NCBI RefSeq assembly: GCF_021134715.1
Contig: NC_060026.1
Span: 3,410,001-3,474,000, forward strand
DNA: 64,000 bases
Direction of reading: 5' to 3'
Source: Daphnia pulex
Lineage: Eukaryota; Arthropoda; Branchiopoda; Diplostraca; Daphniidae
The position numbers and the translations under genes were made by a program. Positions 26,153 to 42,799 of this stretch are shown one piece after another. Position 1 is the first letter of the stretch. Each line of letters opens with the position of its first letter. Under the pieces are notes generated by a model, which worked only from the letters and a program-made list of their open reading frames with translations, did no database searches and had not been told where the DNA came from.

Positions 26153-28876
26153 TTATGTCCTTCTGTGTCGACCATTCCGGCTACTGTTGGTACTGGCAGC
26201 AGCAAAATCTAAAGCTGCAGACGCTGCTCCTGCTGGCACAGCCAAGCGGGCCTTAATGCGGAAGAGTTCTATATTGAGCGCTCCGCATATTTCCAGGCAG
26301 ACGCGATGGCAGTAACGGTACAAGTCAATGGCTGCCCACAGCTGTTGAAAGAACGGTACAAAATAAGATTTACAGTAGCGTTCAGAAAATAACGAAATAA
26401 TTGTTTACCAAACACAGCCACAGAACGTAATACTCCTGTATAAAGTTGTTGAAGTATTGGTTAAGGAAGAGAAGCGCAGGACCAATTAGCACTGAATCAA
26501 GGTAGTCCATCTCACTACGGGTCATGTGTGCAACCTTTACTTACGCACATCCACAAAAGCAAGGAAATTAGAAATTAATCATCTCACAGTCGGAAGGAAA
26601 AGTAATTACCACAAGTCGATTGGTGACTTTGGCAACGACCAATCCAAAGGCAATAATGTACAATGAAGGATGCTCCTCGAATATGTGTTCCTCGCTCTTG
26701 CAGGCAATAATGTAAGCCGGGACGATAACCAGACCTAGTGGAATGGCAGGAGATAGAACGCTAGTTCCCTGCTCGATCGAAGAAAGAATAATGAATGTCA
26801 ACAAAAAACTCAATCAAACCAAAATGGATTAAGCAAGTTAAAAGAACGGGAATCTAAGCAAAGGGAAAACTTTGAAAACAAGACGTTATAAAAAGCACAA
26901 AGACGGAAGGAGGAAAAACATACAGCCACTGTGGATCCGTTTTTGCCAGCTCCTCCACGTAGGATGACTCTCATTGATGAAATTCCAATGATGGCGTAGA
27001 TAGTTAGAGTCAGGGTTCCAGGTAACAGGACGCAAGAGCAATTCAACCAGCTCAACTACTCCAGTCACAGGGAACGTCACAGCACAAAGACACAAGCAAG
27101 ACATGTGCGAACCAGCCACCAACAGACAAGTTTGGATTTTTGTCGCCATCCATAGTGGAAAAGGGAAAAAATGTCAAGGCCGACATTAGTTCAGACAGAC
27201 AGTGCAGAAACTAGAATGATTAGTTAATCGCATCGAAAATGAACGAGGTGTATCGCGTCCATCACCAAAGAAATGTGAGGGTTGAGCAATGTCTTCAAGG
27301 AAAGCGCGCAGAGAATGAGCGTGGGCGTAGGCCAGATTTTGCAGGTCTACTTACGGCAATTGTCGATCCATTTTTCCCTGTTCCGCCACTCAAAATGCAG
27401 CCCAAGTACTCGGTGAAGAATGTGTACGACTGGGCAAGAAACACCGACACTACCACGGCGATATTCCACCCGAACCCCATCATTGGTAACTTATTTGAGA
27501 AATATGTCGATTGGGAATATATATACATGGAGGGACGGTATAGAACACAGTTGAAATCTAACCTAACCTCCCACAGCTAACGAATCCCATTACACTCTAA
27601 AATCGCTATACTTAAACACTAAAAAGAAACTATAACCAAAAATAAAAAATAAAATAAATGATATCAAAATATACTTACATTCTGTTGCCACATGTTACTG
27701 CCGAAGATAAAGGTCAATAAATGCAATCCCATGATCCCATACTGGGCTTCGGTCACGTCAATTTTCCCGAATCTTAATGTACCTGTAGGGATTAATAATT
27801 TGATCGTTACATTTGTGACGATAAAACTCTGTCCAACCACCTCGATCCCATCCTTTATCATTCCGAAATTATGGATGAGGAATAAGTACTGACCTGAGAC
27901 GTACGTCTGCCAGTGTGCGCAGTAAAAGAGGGCAAAGCCAGTGAAGCACTGAAAGAACATCCACCATGGATGCGTGCCTAGTCCAACAGTGACACATGCA
28001 GCCAAGGCAACGAAAACTATGGTAAAAGAATATGTTCATTAATAATTTTTAATTAAAATATTATATTTTAATGAAATTACCGGTGGACAACGAATCACAT
28101 CCATGATCAAACAGTTCGCCCAAAGGCGAGGAAGAATTGGTCCGGCGAGCTTGTTTTCCATCTATCGCATCTAGAGTTTGGTAGATGAAAATTCCAGCAG
28201 CGCACATGAGAGCCGCCCATCTTGGGGACTGGTGATAAGAAAATCTTAATGAACTCTGTGCATCAGGAAATGAGCAAGACTCGCCATGCATAGCTAATCT
28301 AATCAATATGATTTATTTATTTTATTTGTACAAACAAATGACCTAAAATCTTTATAATGGATGAATGGAAAACATGTTTTCTTTGAGCTTTAAAACAAAT
28401 ACTAGGATAAGTAATCTAAAATGCAAAAAAATAAAATACATAAACTACTTGACATTACAAGGCAAATATGATTAAGCTACTAAATACATTTGCAATCAGA
28501 GTAAGTACAGTACTATGTCTACAAACTAACTGATTCAATGGTAAACTTATTTGGCAATCCCATACCTCCCCTTAAAATTCAAATGGTCTTCTATCATGAT
28601 AAATGTAGATTCAAAATTGTAATATATCATGTAGTCTAGTTGTACCTCTTCTTTCCCATCAGGATTATAGTAGACAAGCACCAGTGAAGTCAAAATGTTT
28701 ACAAAGAGCCCTGTAATGGTAATTAAGTTGGGGGCTAGCCATAAAGGCAAACACTGCACTACCCAATTCCACCATGGCTGAAGAAATGGTTCAAGAATGC
28801 TCGAGCTGGTGCAACTGTATTTGTGTTCACTCAGGCGCTTCAGTTGTGTGTCGTCCAACACTGGTTTAAATTTCAT
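26153..28876 (-). CDS. CEPT1: Choline/ethanolamine phosphotransferase
   Basis: Eight coding exons on the minus strand: 28876-28646, 28228-28081, 28016-27894, 27782-27679, 27489-27355 (or the alternative 27055-26924), 26768-26610, 26534-26409, 26341-26153. They give 1215 nt, or 404 aa (403 with the alternative exon). The enzyme transfers phosphocholine or phosphoethanolamine from the CDP-alcohol to diacylglycerol, the last Kennedy-pathway step, in ER/Golgi membranes. The CDP-alcohol phosphotransferase signature is intact: D100-G-x2-A104-R-x8-G114-x3-D118-x3-D122. Multiple hydrophobic segments and stretches such as [12 protein letters not shown] and [11 protein letters not shown] match the vertebrate family end to end. 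A 5' UTR acceptor lies just before the ATG. The Drosophila counterpart is bb in a boxcar. I cannot tell substrate preference from sequence. Confidence 0.94.
26924..27055 (-). other. Alternative exon 5b of the phosphotransferase gene
   Basis: This 132-nt block is open and phase 0 at both ends. It has an acceptor (GGAGTAG) and a donor (GTATGT). It encodes 44 residues ending in [12 protein letters not shown]. The upstream 135-nt exon 27355-27489 encodes 45 residues ending in [12 protein letters not shown]. Only one of the two can occupy that position in the conserved membrane topology. Confidence 0.8.
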
Positions 28877-34204
<5,328 letters not shown>

Positions 34205-36722
34205 CTCAAAAAGAAATAATGCAGTTTGATTCCTAAAATGGGGTATCTTAATTTCAATCGCTTAAAAAAGGAGGGAAGAAGTTGAAGGAGATGCGATTAC
34301 AAGAAGCTCCCTGTAACAGGTTCAAATTGGATTCCCATTTTGTAAAGTCACTGAACCTCCATCCCCAATGTAACCCTCCACCAGCTCCTTTCAACTCGCT
34401 CATCTTGATATGACGGCTTTTCCAACACTTCGTCTCGATTGATGTCTTTCCTCTGTTCTGAAGCCATTAAATTATTTTTAAGTGAATGCTCCCCCCCCCC
34501 CTATTTTCCACTCTTCACTTAATGATTTTTAATTTCTATTTTTCCCATTCGGAATTCTTTCTTACTTCTTAAGGATTTTTGTAGGGGAAATCCTATGAAG
34601 ATAAGGCGCAGACGAGGTCGAGATTGTTGGAAAGGTGACTGGATTCGTTTCTTTATTATTATTTTTTTTTTTCGAAACTTCAAAATGTTCTACCCCTGCT
34701 ACTACCGCGGTTTGTGCCGCGAATGTTGATAATGTGCTAATAATTGAAGCTAGAGTGAGAAATTAAAAATTTGAAAACACTGGTTATTTCTTGCGATTTT
34801 CTTGTTTTGGTTTTTATATTTTTTTCTGAACAGGTTTCGTTTTCTTTATAGGTTTCGTATCTTTTAATTGTAGATTGTCTCACTAGATGGCCATCCAAGC
34901 GAAAACAACAAGAATTTTTTTTTTAAATGATGTTACGTGACGTGTAAATGCGAACAGAACTACTTCGGTTCTGAAATGATCATTGGCAATTCAAATTCTT
35001 TGCGTCGTTGCTAGTTCAAATTTTAATTTGACAGAATAGGTCGTCATAAAATAGTAGAAATGGAATTTGATTCAAGAGTGCTACATTTAATTACTTTGTC
35101 AATTTTTTTAATGTTTCAGTCGAAATGTCATTCCCACTCAACTGGTCTGACTGATGTGAGATCTTCCTCTCTGTTAAATATACCCAGGAATCTTTCTTCA
35201 CTAAAAACATGAACAGTTAACAGTACATACAGAACTGGAAGACGGGCATACCAGCAGTAGCATAGTAGCGCATAGTAGCAGTACGGAGAGTTTGGGTATG
35301 TTCTACTTCTAAACATAGGCTTTGCAACAACACAATTTATATTACGTATTGCAACGTAAGTTACATTTTCATAAGAGAAGATCTTTCTTTTCAACGCATG
35401 TTATAATAGGAAAATTTAATTAATTTAATCCCCTTTCCTCTTAAACTTTTATAAATATCGTCGTATAGTATTTTGTTAATTTAAATTTCATAAAAAGAAA
35501 TACGTACACAAAAAATTTGTCTGAAAAAAGAACCCCGAAAACAGCCAAAGCAAAAGTGCAAACGATTCAAAATAATAAAAAAAAATACTTCCGGTTTCTA
35601 ATTGGACTTTATCTTACCGTACCTCATTTTCCACTATCGTAGTCATTTCCCGATATTCGCTGCAACTTCGCAAGTACTACAGTATCTTTGATCTATGGAA
35701 AGCCAAATTAGAAGCTTTTTATTTCGAAAAATAAATAGGAGCGATATCTAGAAGTAGCAAAAATGCTGTTAATTTTGACCCGCATTCGTTTAAATTTAGC
35801 CGTCCGTCCTAGTTTATGAAAAAATGTAATACATCAATGAATAATAGAGAAAAACTATTAAGTACGTATACGAAGAAGATTGAGGAACACTGACGAGCTT
35901 AGTTGTTTCCGGGAACGAAACTCTTTAATTAAAAATGGTTACATTATGTGCTTTACTACTAGTCTATCAGAAAGTTAAACAATCCCCGTTTCCTTGTTCG
36001 AAAGCGGACTTATTCTCCTTATCCTCACAGCAAACTAACTTTTGTCATTCATTTTTTTATGAAAGAAGAATAATAAATACATGATATTTTATTCTACGTG
36101 CATGTTCGATATCAAAATCCAAAGTTTGAGACAGTGACAAACTGAATAAAAGGGAACTTGTGTGGATTTTGTTCATTTGACAGTCCGAACCTTACATTAA
36201 GAAAAAAGAGCTTCATATTTCTTTTATATAACGCCAGATAATGTTGAAAGAAATTTATGAAATGCGTGACTGTCCAAGTATCACACACTCGTTTCACGGA
36301 AGATCAGAACTTTTATTGAAAGCGCAACCAATAAATTATTTTCAAACTAGAGTAACGCTCAAGCTCAACACATGAGTTTTTAACATAGAAAGATAGAAGT
36401 GGCCAAGTGGGTTCGTACTGTACGAACCCACATTTGGCCAGTTCGTACCAAAAAATATGTTTTAATTCGTTTTTTTTTAATTCAAATTAAGTATTGTAAC
36501 TTGGATGCAAAGAGAAGTGCGCAACTATAGCGGGAAGTGTTTAAATTGAAATTGTGGTTGAATTTTTGTATTTAAATTTGAAGCACGGAAATGGAAAAAA
36601 ATAAACATATTATTAGCGCCACCCTGGATTTCAGATGGGGAAGTGAACAGTAGTAGTGATGTGTTGATGAGCCATCAGATAGTCTTCTGCTCATCTAACG
36701 AAAACATTACACATTGAAGAAA
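34205..36722. other. Long 3' flank of USP7 and promoter of the ARL6IP5 gene
   Basis: The stretch is T/A-rich with several AATAAA-like signals, consistent with a long 3' UTR. I found no coding exon. A 39-bp imperfect palindrome near 36400 is listed separately. Confidence 0.4.
36401..36439. repeat. 39-bp inverted repeat (hairpin)
   Basis: Arms GTGGGTTCGTA and TACGAACCCAC pair perfectly around a CTG loop. The outer arms GGCCAA and TTGGCC extend the stem with a small bulge. It lies about 280 bp upstream of the ARL6IP5 start codon. Confidence 0.8.
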
Positions 36723-37409
36723 ATGGCTACGCCTTCAAAAGAAAATGGTGCATTTGAAGTGGCCCCATTAAGAAGTTCAGATGATTTTTTATTAGAATCA
36801 GCGAGATTTCAAGTGCCAAATTTCCGTGATATGGAAAAATGGGGGAAAAGAGTGTACAGCAACCTTATTTATTACCAATCAAACTACTTTCTACTTGCTC
36901 TAGCTCTCTTTGCTCTTGTTGGGTAACATTATTAAAATTTAAATGTTTAAATGTTATTAATAGTTAATATTCTTACAGGCTTATTCATCCCTTCAAGATG
37001 GTTTTGGGATTATTTGCTATTGGGTTGGCATGTGGACTCTTCGCTGCAGCTAGTAATGGTGGTCCTCAAGTTGCAAAATTCAAGCAGGAACACCCTGTAG
37101 TCAGCATAATTTCCATTCTTCTTGGAGCTTATTTGATTATTTATCTTCTTGAAGGAAATTTGGTATTTCTTTTGGGAATTTTGCTCCCATTTTCTGGTAA
37201 GTCTTCAGGCCTATTGACAATTATTAAAATCAATTCAAAATTATGCTAAAACTCTTTGTTTGTTAGCCACATTTATACATTCGTCTCTGCGCCTTCGTAG
37301 TCTACGTAATAAAGTGACCAACAAAATGGAGCAGATAGGACTGAAGAAGTCCACACCCATGGGGATGCTTCTGGATGCATTGGGTTTTGAAGCTGGAATT
37401 GTTGATTGA
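36723..37409 (+). CDS. ARL6IP5: PRA1 family protein 3 (ARL6IP5/JWA)
   Basis: Three exons, 36723-36922, 36979-37196 and 37267-37409, give 561 nt or 186 aa (human 188). The order of conserved elements matches the family. The N-terminus is [17 protein letters not shown], followed by [21 protein letters not shown]. Four hydrophobic segments come next, then a cytosolic tail with [18 protein letters not shown] and [11 protein letters not shown]. It is an ER membrane protein. In mammals it binds ARL6IP1 and regulates the glutamate transporter EAAC1 and stress responses. The start at 36723 is the first ATG in frame. The gene converges tail-to-tail with the sulfatase gene. Confidence 0.95.
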
Positions 37410-37931
37410 CTGAATTCTATTGCAAGCAAACTTGGCATTCGCTAGTCACCACAAGTTAGAATCATGTGTGATATAATTTCAGTTCAACTTGTGTTGAGTA
37501 GCTATTAATCTGGGGTTGTGTTCCTTTCTAATAATAATGCTTAGCCAAAGTGAGCACTCTATGACAAACCAACAATCTGGAATGTCATGTGAATAGGCAG
37601 TCACAGAATTCATTCAAGTAATTACCAAATTGATAATTGATTTTAAAATATTTCTTCACTTCAACAACTACCGTACAATTTCTCGGAATAGTTGGTTATA
37701 TTTGTCAAATAGGCTTCTTGGTTTCTTTTCTTTTTTTTTTTGAATCTCTTAAGCATTAATGTGGACATAAAAAATAAATATCACTTTAATTGGAATAAAA
37801 ACACTGGTCTGCAACTTTGTTATTTTCCGATTCAAACTTTATTGCGCTTGCTTTGAAAATTGACATCAGGATTTATCGACTAATGGTAGTAGTTATAATA
37901 TCACTCATAAAACCTCGAGGAAGTGCTCGCT
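37410..37931. other. Convergent 3' region between ARL6IP5 and the sulfatase gene
   Basis: Plus-strand AATAAA signals near 37770-37800 serve the left gene. A minus-strand AATAAA near 37840 serves the right gene. The two 3' UTRs probably abut or overlap. Confidence 0.5.
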
Positions 37932-40789
37932 TTAAAGTTCTTTGAAGTACTTCCGATTGTGCAGCGGTGCACAGAAAGGGCCTTCCGCATTCTCCAAAAG
38001 TACTCCATGTGGAGCACATAACCTTAGACAAAAAAAAATAAATAAATAATCTCACAAAATGTTTTATCACACAAGTCCTTGTACTACCATGGATCGTAAG
38101 TAGATTTTTGCCACTGAAACAGCTTTTCCTTCAGTTCGAAGAACTTCTCCTAAATCAAGTCAAAGATTTCAAAAGTCGATTGAATAGCGAGAGGCTCTTT
38201 TATTCCTCCGACTTTGCATGTATACCTCTTTTGTAACGTACCTTGTATTTCTTTTTGCGATGTACATTTACGCATTCTTTCGGGTCCGTTTTGAGATCAA
38301 ACATTTCCCATTCCTCGCGAAAATAGTAATCTTTCAGCTCTTTGATCCAGCGTAGAGGGCGCCCATTCAGTGTTCGATTTAGCATGTCCTGAAAGAGTTT
38401 CTCGTTACTGAATAGTCAAATGTGGAAAAAGCTTTTTTGCACTACGCATCGACATGTGTAGTACCAGGAATGTTGGCGATAAGTAAAAATCCTGGTCGAT
38501 GGGAAACGGAGTACCGGGCGCATTTAAATTGTGTATTAATTTGTAGCGCTCTTCTTGGATGATGGTTCTCATTGGGTAATTCATTGTTATCTCGTGCGTT
38601 ACGTGACTGCCGTAGAATGTGTCACTTTTCATACCGTTTTCGCCACTCAAAAGTGGCAAAAGTGACTTTCCGGTGAGGCGGATCGGTTGATTTGGTTTCA
38701 GAATATGATATTTGGGATAATCGATTTCAAACCAGTCCAAAACGGTGGGTACTATATCCAGTAAATTGGCTTGGATGTCCGTCATTTCACCTCGTCTTGA
38801 CTCGTCGTCTGGAGACTTGATGAACATTGGAACGGCCAATCCTAGAAAATGGAAATAGACGATATCCTGAAGTAAAATAAAATCCATTTGACTTGAATTT
38901 ATATACCCGGTTCGTACATGTTAGTCCTGCCATTGGGAAATGAGATCCCGTTATCCGACGAAAAGATGATCAAAGTGTCGTCAGCCTTGCCGGCTTTTCG
39001 GAGCTCGTCAAGCACCAGGCCGACACCTGTAAATATTAATGTCATCTCATCGCTTCATTCATTTATACTACTCCATTCATTAAAACCTTGATCAAGTCTC
39101 GAAATTGTTGTGTACTGCGACGCTATGTCCTAATTATTTTGTAATAAAATCAATTTAGCCTACTATTGAAAGAAACTGAAGTCGATTAATTGAATTTCAG
39201 AATAATTAATCAACCTCTCGAGCCGCCGCAGTGTTAGGAACGAAATAAGGCAGTAAGACATCTTCCGGTTTGTATCGAATCGGCTTCCAGTCTGCAATGT
39301 GACCGTAGCCAGGCTCTCCATTGCCAAACTTGTCGCAGAAATGGCCGTAAAATGGATTCTTGTGATCACACCTGTGAGGATCGTGGAAGGCCACATAGAG
39401 GAGGAAAGGCCTGCGCAGTAGAAAATGGCGTTAATAAATTACCAGATAAAACTTGAAGACTTGTAATAGGATCAGTCAGTTTGAATCAGCCAATTAGAGC
39501 GAAGATTAAAACGAGAAGGGACAGATCGCGACTCACTGGGTCTCATTTTGCTGCTCGAGGAATTCCCTGACGAGCAACTTAATTCGGGTTATATTCCGGC
39601 CAACCTGCATGATGGAATTATTCTCTTCCGTCTGCTCGTAATCGAAAGTGTAGGCTGATCCGGGACCGACATGCTTCTTCCCTATAATGCCTGAATAATG
39701 TAGCGCAGCAGTTGAGTTGTCATGCCAAACCCATAAAAGAAGATAAGACTTTTATTTTTCTTTCTAGCGGAATCTTTTCTTTGAAAAATTATGTTGTGTA
39801 GTGCTATGCAGTGGTATTAGTTATATAGGATATAGATATATATACCAGTACGAACTCCGTTCTCCCGAAGGATTGTCGGAAGTGACCGAACATTCTCGAA
39901 AGAGTTGTAATGATGGACGTCGTGGTGCAGTCCGTATAATCCATTTTCATGACTCGGAAGTCCAGTCAACAAAGCAGCCCGACTGTTTCGCCCATTTTAG
40001 GTGTGTGTGTTGTTGTTGTGTACATGGGACGTGGTGGGGTATATATACGAACGTTATTTTTATATGGGCGAAGAAAAGTCAGAAAAGTACTTTTTATAGA
40101 TAACACACAGCACTGACCTGGGAGAGCAACTACTCACCGAAGTCCGTGCTCGGGAGAACACCAAACTTTGGGCGGCCAGCGCATCCAAATGGGGCGTTTG
40201 GCACCGGTTATTTCCGTAAACGCCCATTTCAAATCCGCCATCATCAGCTTTTTGTTTTTTCCACCCCACATTTTTTTTTTCAATATGGCGGATACAACAG
40301 AGATTGAGTATTGCCAAAGAAACATAGTTACAAAGTCTCTTTTATTGTTATCAGTTACAACCCCACTCTTTATTTTCTACCCCCCCCCCCCCCAAAAAAA
40401 ACTCGACGAACCAAGGACGTGTAACAAGAACAAAGTTTGTTTTAGCGCTATAGATAATAACGAACACTTTCCTTGGTTCCTTGCAACCCACCCCCCTTGA
40501 GAGATTATAGTTTGGAAGAAAACGACCATTTCTACCGAATAGAAATGCTCTATGCGAGAAACCAGCAAGTTGTTTTTATTGTAATTTTTACAAATATTGT
40601 GGGAAAAAGAATACACAAATTGTGCCAACACTTACCGATGATCAAAAGCACGTTACGGGCCTGCGATAAAGCAGCGGAGGCTCCAAGCTGACAGCTTAGC
40701 AGGGAAATAATTAGAAGTAACAACATCCAAGAAAAATATAAAAAACGATTAATTCCAGGCCTGCAGAGACTGCCATCCATCATCATCAT
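37932..40789 (-). CDS. SGSH: N-sulfoglucosamine sulfohydrolase (heparan N-sulfatase)
   Basis: Eleven exons on the minus strand: 40789-40636, 40247-40118, 39982-39846, 39690-39537, 39410-39215, 39129-39087, 39026-38907, 38841-38465, 38388-38242, 38149-38088, 38022-37932. They total 1611 nt, or 536 aa (human 502). A signal sequence ([19 protein letters not shown]) follows a short polar lead of four Met codons and other residues. The metal-binding NVLLIIADDGG is present. Cys92 in CSPSR is the residue converted to formylglycine. Other matches are [44 protein letters not shown] and the end [11 protein letters not shown]. This lysosomal enzyme removes N-linked sulfate from glucosamine in heparan sulfate degradation. 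All exon joins keep phase. The true start could be any of the first four ATGs or the one near the hydrophobic core. Confidence 0.96.
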
Positions 40790-41728
40790 AAGACGGGCGG
40801 TTGGGATCTAACGTGCCAGGGCGCCAGACTTTTTGCCAACTGGTTTGACACTAATTCTAGTCGTCGGAGTCTAGGCTACATTTTTGAAATAGGGGGAGCG
40901 CTTGTCGCCACATCAATCCCGCCGACCCAAAGTAGAAAACAACCGACAACTCAGCGTTTAAAGTGAATATTCCATCGTGGCCTTGTATTTGATCCTATTT
41001 GCTATCCTATCCTATTTGGGAAGTTTCAGCGATCAACACCAAGTGAAACTCATTCATTTCAATCACCCCGGTGATTTATTTATTGCACCCGGCGACAGTG
41101 CGACACGTTCGCCGTCGACGCCGGGCCACCGCCGGGCCGTCGTCCACACAAACCAGACACCCCTAAGTCGTATAAGTTTAGCTCTAACATTTTTTTTTCG
41201 TCTCCTTCGAGCAGCAGCTATAGTTAGCTATAGCCCAGTCGTCGCCATAAAAGCCTCTCTGGGTAATGTAATATAGCAATTCACATTCATTACACCCCGT
41301 GAGTCGGCGAGAGAAGTGGAGAGCGGCGGTTATTTTATCGCGTCCACCTCAGTTTAGTTTGGTGGACTTTTCCCACTTACTTCCCACCCAAAAATAAAGT
41401 TTGGGTGTATTGCGGTCATTACGTGCCTTATATTTCCCCTTTTTTTTTGAGAAATCGATATTTGGTTCGTAAATTGTTTTCATTTTTGTTTTGTTTTCAA
41501 CTGATTCTCCCGGTATTTTTAAACGCCATCTTGCGGCGTCAACTTCAAGCGGATTCATTTTGGGGTTGCAGCTGTCACTTTTTGGGGAAAAAATTTAACT
41601 GTCAGAAATTGTGTGTGTGTTTTGTTTGCCTGCTGGTATAATTTTTTGGTGGAGAACGTCAAGACATTGGCGTTCATTTATTGCATTTAATTCGATTTGG
41701 TGTGACTTACACTAATTTGTAGAGAAAT
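40790..41728. other. Divergent promoter region between sulfatase and Aph-1
   Basis: The two genes point away from each other with 939 bp between start codons. The stretch contains GC-richer blocks at about 41090-41150 and T-rich tracts. No coding exon is supported. Confidence 0.45.
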
Positions 41729-42799
41729 ATGGCACTCCTAGAGTTTTTCGGCTGTGCGTTTCTCGCATTTGGCCCGCCGCTAGCCATGTTCCTTCTAACG
41801 ATTGCTAAGGACCCTATTCGAATCATCATTCTCATAGCCAGGTAAGGTTTATTATCAAACTTACATAATGGTGTGATGAAATTCTGATTAAATTGATGTT
41901 TTTCAACAGTGCATTCTTCTGGCTTCTGTCGCTGTTGACATCCTCGCTGTTATGGTTAGTGGCAGTCACGCTGCACAGTCCAATTGTTGTGGGTGTTATC
42001 TTCTCTGTTCTGTTTCAAGAACTCTTCCGGTATCTAATATACTTGCTGTTGCGCAAAGCTGAGGTCGGTTTGAAGAAACTCACAGAATCCGATACTGCCA
42101 TCATAACCAACAAAAACATCTTAGCCTATGGTACTTGACTCGGAAGAGATTGACACAAATGTAGAAGTTGTTCTAATCTTCTGCTTTTTAAATATTTTAG
42201 TTTCAGGTTTAGGCTTTGGCATCATCAGCGGAACTTTCGCCCTAGTCAATGTTCTAGCTGATGCCACTGGCCCTGGAACAGTTGGTCTGCATGGTGATTC
42301 CAACCTGTTTTTCCTCACTTCAACCCTCCTAACGCTGTGCTTCATCCTCCTACACACAGCATGGGGAGTGTTGTTCTTCCACGCATTAGACAAGAAAAAG
42401 TACTTGGCGTTGGTGTGGGTGGTGATGTCTCATCTACTCGTTTCACTCCTGGTAATTCATTATTTCTCACTACCCAGTACCCAATGTCAAAGTAAAGTCT
42501 CTCCCAGACACTGTTTCTAATTGCACCAAACTGATTTGTTTGAATCAACTAGTTTTGAGCGCTGTCAAAAAGTTTGGCGAGTCCCTTATTTGTCACTGCT
42601 GCATTGCTCATTTTACGTTTTTGCTTTTCAGACTCTGATGAACTCGTCGCAGTTATACTTGGCCACAATCCTGCCCGCCTACGCAGTCCTGGTTGTCACA
42701 GGTCTGTGGGCTGCAGGAGCGGCGGGCGCCTCTTTCACTTCGCTCAAAAAGTGTTTAACTAGTCCGCCAACGACGGTCCAGGTACGCATCGAGGACTAA
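41729..42799 (+). CDS. aph-1: Gamma-secretase subunit Aph-1
   Basis: Four exons, 41729-41841, 41910-42130, 42201-42451 and 42632-42799, give 753 nt or 250 aa. This is the usual length for this seven-pass membrane protein. The signature transmembrane GxxxG helix is present (G114-x3-G118-x3-G122 in SGLGFGIISG). So are the conserved histidine contexts LLHTAWG and MSHLLVS. Aph-1 scaffolds presenilin, nicastrin and Pen-2 for intramembrane cleavage of Notch and other substrates. The last exon contains CAG|GTACGC just before the stop, which could serve as an alternative donor for a different C-terminus as in mammalian isoforms. I saw no obvious downstream exon. Confidence 0.96.

Noticed and set aside
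27239-27580. Plus-strand 113-aa ORF
   Set aside because: It lies mostly opposite exon 5a of the phosphotransferase gene and has no motif of its own.
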